In this document: positions 19,368 to 64,000 of the stretch, piece after piece
How positions within the stretch are numbered: the first letter of the stretch is position 1
How the letters are laid out: each line of letters begins with the position of its first letter
Assembly: GCA_965153355.1 (NCBI GenBank)
Contig: OZ231126.1
Coordinates: 30,070,001 to 30,134,000, forward strand
Source of the DNA: Flaccisagitta enflata
Taxonomy: Eukaryota > Chaetognatha > Sagittoidea > Aphragmophora
Reading direction: 5' to 3'
Length of the DNA: 64,000 nucleotides
Made by a program: the position numbers and the translations under genes
The notes under the pieces: generated by a model
Databases searched by the model: none
The model's input: only the letters and a program-made list of their open reading frames with translations
Told to the model about the DNA's origin: nothing

Positions 19368-20652
19368 TGACATCAAGAAACAGTTCAAGATATATGCAGT
19401 GTATACACTAAGGTAATTATGAAAAAATATTCTTTTTAGTCGCGTGCTACGCGACTCTATAAGCCACTTTTTGGTCGGTTGGTCCGTCGGTCAGTTGGTC
19501 CGTTGGTCCGTTGGTCGGTCCGTCACAAAACTGTTTTAAAGGCTTTTCAGAGCGTTTTCATGTCTCTGAATGGTAGAAAAGGAACTTTGTGGAGCAAACA
19601 GCTATTTCAAATGTCTTTTTGAGAAAAAAAATTGTTTGTCTGTCCATCTGCCCAACTTTTTTGAAAGTGCTGACGCACGCGACTTAGGTCTAATGACCTT
19701 GTTCATCTTTAAGCCATTGTGTCAGAGTTTGTGGGAACAGGCTAAAGGATTGTGCACAACATACACTAAGCTTGATCAGTTTTAGCTTGCAAGTGATGGG
19801 GATGCTGTAGTACAACAAGTGGCACGGGGTCACATTATCATTTTGGATGGGTGGGCAAGGGTATACAACCCCCATCCATACCCTCTCATACCCCATGCTC
19901 ACTCACACATACAAACATTTACAACTGTATCATCATAAATGCACATTTTCGCACCCTTAATATGAGCATGACCAACGGACCAATGGACCGACAAAACCTC
20001 TTATAGAAGTGCGTGTCTGCAACTAAAAATCACTGGAAAAAACGGAAAAAACGGTGGTGGAAATGGAAAATCGCCGAAAATCGGTGGTGATTGAAAATCC
20101 AAGTCACTCCCAACCTTACTTAAACCCCCTTAAAATTTACCATGAAAAAGGAAAAATAACATCGGTGCTCAGGTTCTTGTGTCATTAACAGACAAAAATG
20201 AGTCAACATTAACGAGATACAGTCAGTGGAAGCTGCAAAAAATATTGAAACCCCTTGTCAAACAGAATGATTATAGCAACAAATTTGAATCTAAGGTACA
20301 CCTAAACTTTGCATGATATCACATGAAGCTTTTTACAGCTATTGGTTGACCAGATTTGAAGTTTTTTTTTTTGTGGAACCCGCATGGAAATGATATGTTT
20401 TGAAATTAGAATTAACCTGGACTCCTGTTGTGGACTTTAAAACGCAATTATGGACAAGTTCTGATCCCAGTTCGCCTAATTTTGTGAGAGGTGTTAATTT
20501 TATTTCCCTAGCTTCATTTTTGGTGTCTTGGCTAATGAAAGGACGATTAATTTCTTGAACATATTTGGCGGTTAAAAGACCTAACTCATCACACCAATAA
20601 TTTATAAAGGCGGCTGATTGCCGGTCGCCGTAGGAAAAAAGTCGTAAATGCA

Positions 20653-20733
<81 letters not shown>

Positions 20734-23700
20734 TTATCCAAAACCATGAGCAAGCAGGATAAAAAGCAAGCGTCATAAAAGTCAGTCAATATGCGTAACA
20801 TGTTGACTTTTCTTTTGTGTTACAGGGCCCGAAATTATGATCAATATAAAATATTATTCTTCAGGAAGACTGCGGAAAAATAAAAAAAATTCAAAAAATC
20901 ATAACGCGAAAACTATTGATCACACAATATTCTGCTTGGCGCCATCTGAAAGAGTAAAATCAGCACTTTTTTAGCTATCAATTTCATGCGTGGTACCATT
21001 TAGCCCCAAAAGCTTACCAACTTTCCCAAACACTTTATGGGAAAAAGGGAAATCTTAAAAAACTCTGCAGGACTCAAAAAGACCGAAGGGACTTCGTCTC
21101 TTCGACTTTTTTCCAAATCAAAGTCCATAAAGACTTCATTTTAGAGTGTTTTAATCTATCCCATTAGATTCAACAGAAAATTTTACCTAATTTTGAAAAA
21201 AAAATCAATTCAATCGGACAATTCTCACAGGTTTTGCGGCCATTTTATATTGATTAGGACAATTTTCCAATGTTTTTTTAGGACATTTATCCTAAAAAAC
21301 TTAAAACCCATAAAAATTGTCCAATTGAGCTGTTTTTTTTTCTTCAAAATTAAGTAAAATTTTCTACTGAATCTAATGCTCTAGGTTAATACACTCTAAA
21401 TTGAAGTCTTCATGAGTTACGTTTTTTTATTGCCAAATATTTGGACCCCGTTATTCAATGATTGAACTTTGAACATTGAACATTGTTCAAGGCATTAAGC
21501 CGGGCATTAAGCCTCCTTTAATTAGTCGGGCATTAAGCCTCCTTTAATTAGCCCAGAGACAAAAAATGAAGCTAGGGAAAAGAAACTTAAGTATTAGAGA
21601 TTTATCCTCCAGTTTTAGTCGGGTTTCCTCGGAATATCGTCATTTCTCAAGGAAAACGTGCTGATGGACTTACGTTATCAGGCAATACTTATCCCTTGTT
21701 CCAGGCACTCATCGAAGAGTGTGACATTCCCACCGCCAACCGACATCAACATCAACATGATGCCGTTTGTGATGGCAGACTCGTTCGAGGAATGCCAACT
21801 GCCCGATTATTTGGAGCCATATTGGCCATTCATCGAACAATGCAGCAGCCGTGAAGCTGTCAAGGACTATACCATGTTCCACAAGACTTCAGACAAAGGA
21901 AAAATATGTTATCTTACGGTGCAAGAATCGTTTGTTGAGTCGGGTCAATCCCAAAGACGACCCGGGCTTCATGTTGACTGTCCGGGGTACGTCAAAATCA
22001 AGAATGAAGAGGTTTTAAGGAAAAATGTTGCGGAGGCGGACAAAACGGAAAGGGAAAAAGCAGAAGGTGCGGAAGATGAAGAAGATGAATCGGAAGGCGA
22101 AGATGAAAAAGATGAATCGGAAGGAGAAGATTCGGACAAAAAGAAGTATGCGGACAAAAAGAAGAATGGTGAGTATGGCACAGTTTGGCACACAGATAGA
22201 GCAAATGGAACATGTGTCTTTTATTGGTTGTTTTTTTATGTTTTGTTTTTTGGTGCGTCAGAGCACCTTTAATTGAGGTCTTGTCTGTCGGAGGGTCACA
22301 ATTGACTGCAATCAACCACCGGCTGTAGTGGCCTTGTTTCATTTCCTGCTCTTTGGGACTTTGAATTTCTTAAAAAATTAGATTTTTTCTTTGCAGTTAA
22401 GTCTTTCAGATCCTAATTCCATGAAGCCTAAAAAAACTGTGAAAACAGAATTACAATTTTACACAGGAAAAAAATTATTTTATTTCAGAAAATGGGATTG
22501 AGTTGGGCGGTCCAACGGCGCCAAAAGAAGGCGACGGCGTTTCCCGACGTTATTTGTCTCATCGATGGGGACTCGGCGGTTGTCAAGTCGTCCCCCAACA
22601 ATCACATCTCGACAACAACGGCTCGACGTTCCACGACCGAAGTTACGTGCTCACAGGTGGCATTTACATGGCGTCAAATGTTGACGATTCTTGCAAAGTG
22701 TGGAATTGCAAAATCGTCCCAGAAGCGGAGGATGAGGAGGAAGAAGATGACCGAGGCACTTTCCTCAGAAAATGCTATTCCACTGGTTAGCCTTGATTGT
22801 TTGTAGAAGCATGTGTTCTTCTCTTCTTCATGCAGAGATTTAAGGATGGTATTGGGCGGTCAAAAAATAAAGTGATTTTTTTTAAATTTCTGTTAAGTGT
22901 TAGGTGTAATAAAGTGATTTTTCTTATATTTCTGTTATTTGAAAATGAAATAAGATGTCCAGAATGTCTGCTCTTGCTCCATTTTTCAGTAGGATTTGCT
23001 TAAATTACAACAACATTATCCTACCGAAGCTGTAAAACGCCCTGAAACAAGTGACGCGGGATCACAACATTGTTGCGGACGGGTGGGCACGCCATACCCC
23101 CACCCACATCTTAAACTAGTCATCCAAGGATCGCACATGGTCAGCGGTACCCGATGCCCTGCTTGGAGTGATCAAGTGAAGAAGTGGAAAGAGAGCAGGG
23201 CAGCGGCCCCAAAGGGCCGATGTCCTGTAGGACACAGGGGGGAATTTCCAGACGTCCTGAGATACAGATGGCTGATTTGAGGCCTGGAGGGCTGAAAAGA
23301 GGTCTTGGGGCAGATTTGAGGTCATGAGGGAAGATTTGAGCTCTGGAGAGCAGATTTGAGGACTGGAGGGCTAATTTGAGGCCTGGATGGCTAATTTGAG
23401 GCCTTGAGGCCAGATTTGAAGTCCGGAAATCAAATTTGAGGTCAGGAGGGCAGATTTGAGGCCTGGAGGTCAGATTTAAGGTGGATTTGAAGCCTGGAGA
23501 GCTATATCAGGGTCTGACAGGGCTTGTTTCAGGGCATGGAGGGCAAAAAACAGGCCTGAGAGTGCTGGTTTAGGTCCTCGATGGTCCTCGGGGGGGGGGG
23601 ACGGACGGACGGACGGACGGAAGGACGGACGGAAGGACGGACGCGGGAAATTGCGGACGGGTGGGCAGGGGTATCCAACCCCTATCTACACGCCATACCC

Positions 23701-24168
23701 CCCACCTACATCTTAAAAAAGCATCTAAAATACTTGTTTTCCCACTTTTTGTTATGGACCAAAGGATGGACAGAGCCTTTAATATATATAAATAATTGTG
23801 TGTCCGCCTTTAAAAAGACTCCTTCTCATTTTCAAGGAACTGACGAATTCTGCAAGTCAGACCGAAGAGAAGCCATTGGACAACTGGGAAATATTGAACA
23901 TTTGCGGAAATTACTTCCGGATGAATTGGCTCAAACGACAAAAGCCAATCAAATGTATTGGCTCACTGATCGGACGCCTCACGAATCACTTCCGCTGAAG
24001 GAAGGCACCTATCGACAGTTCTTCCGCTTAGTAATGAGTCAAGTCGGTCTGTGGTACAAAGATCATTCTACCCCGAATCCTAAAGGAGTCTTGCCAGACC
24101 CCAAGATAACCAAAATTGTCAAAGGCAACAAATTTTATTCAGAGGGAGTTGAAATAGTCGATATTTAG
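16398..24168 (+). CDS. Four-exon gene, 511-residue protein of unknown function, possible 2OG-Fe(II) oxygenase-like fold
   Basis: Exons 16398-16840, 21705-22168, 22489-22785 and 23837-24168 join in phase (2, 1, 1) with GT-AG introns, from ATG to the TAG at 24166. I do not recognise a named family. What can be seen: residues 1-147 have a leucine-rich helical start (DQILVTILAGVHDPLSPLS) and an acidic end. Residues 149-280 contain QRRPGLHVDCPG with an H-x-D pair (H237, D239). Residues 265-302 are an acidic/lysine insert. Residues 304-401 contain RRYLSHRWGLGGCQ and GGIYMASNVDDSCKVWN. The last exon has IEHLRKLLPDELAQ, WLTDRTPHESLPL (H450) and GTYRQFFRLV (R461/R465), then SLWY-like and STPNPKG. H-x-D, a distal H and a following R are the ligand pattern of 2-oxoglutarate/Fe(II) dioxygenases, but the 211-residue gap is long, so this remains inference. 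No signal peptide or membrane segment is visible. The gene converges on TANC. The model is secure; the function is open. Confidence 0.8.
16843..17745 (-). mobile_element. Hairpin-GTCY element abutting the exon-1 splice donor, split by a fold-back element
   Basis: The AACAAG end (complement of the TTGTT terminus) starts at 16843, directly after the GT of the donor, and runs through GGGCGGGTGGGCA, an ACGGACGGACGAACAGAC stretch and TCTTATA. After the insertion 17027-17717 it resumes with GATGTGTGTCCGCAACTAAA. Copies at 19811 and 23048 share the same AACAAG...CACGGGGTCA end, confirming the boundary. Confidence 0.65.
17027..17717. mobile_element. 691-bp fold-back element with TA target duplication
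   Basis: Ends CAGACGGAACACTAATTTAGC and the complement of CAGACGGAGCACAAATTTAGCC, bounded by TA. The arms of about 300 bp contain GGCGCCACCGAGGCG, CCCCCCCTACAGCC and GAGCCAAAAAATCGATGAAA, each mirrored on the other side. It is the same family as 2892-3295. Confidence 0.8.
18428..18625 (+). mobile_element. Hairpin-GTCY element, divergent TTGCTT stem
   Basis: A TTGCTT-GCT-AAGCAA hairpin is followed by CTCTATAGGAGGGTGTG and a short GTCTGCCTGTCC stretch; CCCCTGCCCACCCACAAG lies near the far end. It is degenerate. Confidence 0.5.
18690..18758. mobile_element. Solo end of a TA-type fold-back element
   Basis: The sequence from GGCTGTAAGGGGGGGCGC to TTATAATGGTTCCTTCTG|TA matches one end of the 17027-17717 type; the opposite arm is not found nearby. 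Confidence 0.6.
18958..19264 (-). mobile_element. Hairpin-GTCY element, AGATGCG subtype
   Basis: On the minus strand: hairpin AGATGCG (19263-19257) pairing with CGCATCT (19245-19239), TCTATAAGAGGG, a long (GTCC)n array, then the third stem copy (CGCATCG, 18983-18977) and the end GCCCGGTCGGGCTTGTT. The far end is shared with the copy at 35867-36020, marking a subfamily. Confidence 0.75.
19274..19366. repeat. (GA)n followed by (GACA)n
   Basis: Pure microsatellite directly after the hairpin element, in intron 1 of the 16398-24168 gene. Confidence 0.95.
19438..19703 (+). mobile_element. Hairpin-GTCY element, AGTCGCG subtype
   Basis: Stem AGTCGCG (19438-19444) / CGCGACT (19450-19456), CTATAAGCC, GGTC/CCGT array, third stem copy CGCGACT (19678-19684), end GACCTTGTT. 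A further minus-strand copy spans about 19811-20030. Confidence 0.75.
20653..20731. repeat. (GAAA)n microsatellite
   Basis: About 19 perfect AAGA units in intron 1; on the minus strand this gives a false Phe-Leu-Ser frame. Confidence 0.95.
20850..21425. repeat. Dispersed repeat with an inverted-arm segment
   Basis: Contains GCGGAAAAATAAAAAAAATT, TTCTGCTTGGCGCCATCTGA and GACTTTTTTCC. Homologous copies lie at 48609-48870 (same strand) and about 38905-39115 (reverse). Its last part folds back: ACTTCATTTTAGAGTGTTTT (from 21132) through CAATCGGACAATT mirrors about 21305-21412. Confidence 0.65.
23117..23640. mobile_element. Minisatellite element with palindromic end, copy A (right end missing)
   Basis: GGTCAGCGGTACCCGATGCC, then GGGCAGCGGCCCCAAAGGGC-CGATGTCCTGTAGGACACAGG, then about twelve 20-25-bp units of the GATTTGAGGCCTGGAGGGC type and a (GGAC)n tract. 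It is nearly identical to copy B (29170-29729) over about 280 bp. It lies in intron 3 of the 16398-24168 gene. Confidence 0.7.
23641..23815 (-). mobile_element. Partial hairpin-GTCY element
   Basis: GCGGACGGGTGGGCAGGGGT, a GGACCAAAGGATGGACAGAGCC segment and TTGTGTGTCCGC. It ends about 20 bp before the last-exon acceptor at 23835-23836. Confidence 0.5.
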
Positions 24169-24458
24169 TATATTTGATGTTCTACTAGAAAGAATGAATG
24201 TTATTGTACAGATTTAGATCGACTTTGATTATGTATCTAATGATATCGGGCGCTGAAGATTACTCGGTACTCACGGCTAAAACGCTAGCAGGACTTTTCT
24301 TTGGGCTAAAGTCCTAGATTTTCCTGTTGCCTTGATTTGATCATGATGTCACTTGAATATTTGCTTAAATGTCATGGTGGAAGAATGTTGGACTTACTGA
24401 CTGGTTTATAAAAGTCTAATTATCTCGCCGAATCTCGCCGATTTCTCTTAATTGAAAT

Positions 24459-25124
24459 GAATAAGAAAGTGAGCATAAATCCAGAAGCAGAATTATGGTT
24501 ATATTCAGGAATATTCGTTCACTTGCATAAAATTAAATCCTAACTATGCAAAAACAGTTTTATTAACGGTTGATGACAATGTACGGTAAAAACCTCAACT
24601 CATGACAAAACAAACTCAACGCTACATGTACGTTTACTTTTCTTCAGTCTGTCGTCCATGATTCACATATATTACACGATTGATATGTATAAGATACACT
24701 AGTTTAGTCACGTTAAGTCACACCTTACTTTGAATATCCCATCAAAATGGTAGCATCTCATAAATTGTGTGGAAATTCTACATGATGGTTGTTATTCGAT
24801 TGACTAAAAATGGTTTTGATTTGAAATAAGTTGTCTGAAACAAATTTGTTTTGTTTTTTTTAAGGTCAGTCGCTTTTTGGAGAATCATGGACGAAGAAGT
24901 CGTCATAAGTTCAAATCAGAAAACTGGGAAAGGTTGTTTTTTTTTTTAAAATCATTCCATTTAAATGTGTTAATATTAATTACCATAACTCTAGACATGA
25001 CAAAACAAAATATTCAGCGGTATGCAGAAAATTAGATGACTTTGATTTAGATGATGTAAACGACGAAATGAAAGCGGAACAGGTTAAACTTTTTATAGCA
25101 CAGAAATCCAAATGGTTCTCATGA
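24459..25124 (+). CDS. Doubtful small spliced gene
   Basis: Low-confidence model. Segments 24459-24470, 24865-24932 and 24995-25124 are phase-compatible (0, then 2) with usable GT/AG borders. They read through a basic then acidic stretch (RRSRHKFKSENWERHDK, KLDDFDLDDVNDEMKAEQ) to a TGA at 25122. No family is recognised and the first exon is only four codons. An overlapping alternative start at 24887 gives a different frame. A Lys/Glu-rich frame at 25112-25324 could be a further exon but is out of phase. Confidence 0.2.
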
Positions 25125-25900
25125 AAAAAAGAACGAAACACATAACACAAAGCAGCCTGGAAGAATATGAAAAAAAGAAAAAAAAAGAAAAAAGAATGAA
25201 GGGTGAGATCAAACGATCACACTCATCAAATACGATTAAATCAGACAACGTTTATACGCGTGCGAGAGAGAGAGAAAAACGAATGAAAAGTCTGCATTCC
25301 GCAAAGTTTTATGATAATGAATGAGAGAGAAGATGCGATCCCCTATTCCGGTTTGTGATTAATTTCTCAAGAGAAAGAAAATCGTTTATAAATAATCCAA
25401 ACTATAGTTTTGACGGCATATCAATGAACAAGAAAAGCGAGTTAGCCGCTAAAAAAAAAACGCACAAAAGATAACTAATTCTATACTCAAAAAGTATAAT
25501 TATTTTTTTTGTTTTCATCCAAGAGCTACAAAAGGCGTTCACTTTTTCCTTCGAATTCGTTGCTCTTTTTTGTATCACAGATAGTATAATGACGATGTTG
25601 ACTTAGGTTGTGCCCATTTTCGCCCAAAAGATGGATCTACTGGTCACTTGACAAACAAAACGAACAAGCATCGTCGAAGACAAGTCTTTCTTGTTCAGAT
25701 CAAAGATCGGTCTTAGCAGAATACACAAGTCTCCACCCAAACCTCCTTGTTCCTTTCGCCTTCTGCTTCTTCTTCGCATCCACCTTTTAACTTCTCCTCC
25801 ACTTCCTTCTCCTTCTCTTTCATCCTACCCCTCTCCCAATAACATCTCATTCTCCATATGTCTCCTTCTTCCTCCTCCGCCGCCTCCTATATCCTCCGCT

Positions 25901-62720
<36,820 letters not shown>

Positions 62721-63194
62721 CTGAAAAAGAAGAAAGAGAAATAAACGACTATGATTATCAATCTAACAGTAACATGATCCTACTACTTGTTATTCATAAT
62801 TTGAAGTGAATGATCGAGTATATAGAGAAAGCAAATTAATAGATAAATGGAAATCAGTCATCAAAGACGATTGTCAGAAAGTCGAAAACCGAGAAGTATC
62901 TGGAATTTTTCTATTCCCTTTTTTTGGTTCCCTCTTGATAAATGGAAATATCACTATAGATTCTTGAGTTTAGAATGATGGTCATGACTGAATGAACGAA
63001 TCAAATGACAAAAGGTCCTTACTCTTACCATCAAATTGATTGGGAAAAGGCCCCGGAGGTATAAGTTACAGTGAAGGTGAAAGGTAAGGCGAGGTGAAAG
63101 ATCAAGAATTACGTGATCGTGATGAAGGAAGTGGAAGCTTAAGAAAGAATTGAGTGAGGTTAGGTAAGTAGCAAGTAAGGACAAAAATAAAAGA
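62721..63194. other. Upstream TANC intron sequence, no exon recognised
   Basis: No splice-bounded frame in phase with exon 62059-62720 was identified here. A minus-strand frame near 63715-63775 (SAVSRLGSPPILFAG) could be exonic but lacks a good donor. Confidence 0.4.
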
Positions 63195-63392
63195 AACAAA
63201 GCCGGATACAAGCCGACCCATGTCCTGTAAAGGTGGGTGGAGGCAGAGCGATAAGATAGGCAAATCAAACATTTGGACAGGGCAGTGGTGAAAAAAAAAA
63301 CGATAAACCAAAACGCTGAAACAAGCTAAGTTTTATTGACCAATGGACCAAACGACCGACAGACATGGTAAGTTATAGAGTCGCGTGCAAAA
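63195..63392 (-). mobile_element. Degenerate hairpin-GTCY element
   Basis: AACAAAGCCGGATACAAGCC...CAATGGACCAAACGACCGAC...TTATAGAGTCGCGTGC. The hairpin is cut after the first arm. Confidence 0.55.
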
Positions 63393-63821
63393 AGATAATG
63401 CTACCCAGACCTCCAACGACTCATTTTTTAGTTTGTCGCCGCGAAGGTTCCTGGTTGTGAAAATTATACGTTTATCTTATATTTAAATCCTCACCTTTAC
63501 CTCTTTACCACATACACATCAAAAAGAAAGAAAAAAAAGATCACTAATAGGATAAAAGTGTTTCTTTTTTTGTTCTTAAGATTCTCTTAGCCCCCCCCTT
63601 TTTTTTTCTCTCTCTCTTTCATGCATATACAGCATGTCTACGAAAACAGACACTTTTTTTCTTTTACTTATCATACTCTGGAAATCATTTCGAAGATACT
63701 TATCCCTGCAAATAGGATTGGAGGAGAGCCCAGACGAGACACCGCAGAGAAAGTGTGTGCAAAAGGTGAAAGGAACTTTATGTGTATGTGAGAAAGAGAA
63801 TTAGAGAGAGAGAGAGAGAGA

Positions 63822-63878
<57 letters not shown>

Positions 63879-64000
63879 TCGCACTCGCACTCGCACTCGC
63901 ACATACATTGGTGCATAATACCATGGCATGAACAATATGACCAAACATGCGAAAGAGCACTTGCATGCACTTGCACGTGACAGAGTGGCAAAAGCAAAGT
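63393..64000. other. No gene recognised; (GA)n/(CA)n at 63804-63900
   Basis: T-rich and microsatellite DNA only. (AG)n 63804-63822, (AC)n 63823-63873 and (CACTCG)n to 63901. Confidence 0.5.

Noticed and set aside
23581-23836. N-terminal 85 codons of the open frame leading into the last exon of the 511-residue gene
   Set aside because: This part is a GGAC array and a partial mobile element; the acceptor at 23835-23836 in matching phase marks the true exon start.

Overview
This is intron-rich, repeat-saturated genomic DNA from an invertebrate animal. Two conserved animal genes fix it as metazoan: the 3' half of an ISWI chromatin-remodelling ATPase and most of a TANC/rolling-pebbles scaffold gene. 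Introns have ordinary GT-AG ends. All 32 TANC exons and all 8 ISWI exons proposed here agree in splice phase from one to the next. I cannot name the phylum. The very dense (GA)n, (CA)n and (TTG)n arrays, the GTCY-containing mobile elements and a relic of a multicopy CXC-motif gene family would suit a crustacean, mollusc or other invertebrate. Nothing in the window is prokaryotic.

Layout. 1-9066 (+): the last eight coding exons of ISWI, from helicase motif V to the stop, with introns full of repeats, including a 1-kb nested fold-back element and a 1-kb compound microsatellite. 9067-16397: intergenic, with tandem repeats, small inverted-repeat elements and A/T-rich simple DNA. 16398-24168 (+): a four-exon gene for a 511-residue protein I cannot name. 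It has an H-x-D motif and a distal H...R segment that look like a 2-oxoglutarate/Fe(II) oxygenase fold. About 24.2-25.9 kb: gap between convergent genes, with one doubtful small gene. 25901-62720 (-): a TANC gene in 32 exons, in the order low-complexity N-terminal region, STAND P-loop NTPase, winged-helix/helical region, ankyrin repeats, TPR region and short C-terminal exons; its 5' end probably lies beyond the window. TANC introns hold a LINE 3' end (42.9-44.0 kb), minisatellite elements with palindromic inverted ends, and a 2.6-kb element with arms of about 490 bp around a broken CXC-family gene (56.6-59.2 kb). 62.7-64.0 kb: no gene recognised.

The most unusual content is repetitive. A family with more than 20 copies begins with a short hairpin, continues into a (GTCY)n array and ends in TTGTT. 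The stem sequence differs between subfamilies (AGTCGCG, AGTTGCG, AGATGCG, AGGTGCG), yet its complement is kept both in the hairpin and near the far end, a three-way covariation. Other repeats include TA-flanked fold-back elements, an hAT-like element with an exact 8-bp duplication, pogo-like short elements and a tRNA-headed SINE. In TANC, (CT)n tends to sit just upstream of 3' splice sites and (GT)n or (TTG)n just downstream of 5' splice sites, on the sense strand.

The three genes have no evident shared pathway: ISWI is a nuclear nucleosome-sliding motor, TANC a cortical/synaptic or myoblast-fusion scaffold, and the third may be a metal-dependent oxygenase. All coordinates come from reading the sequence; no alignment or database search was run.
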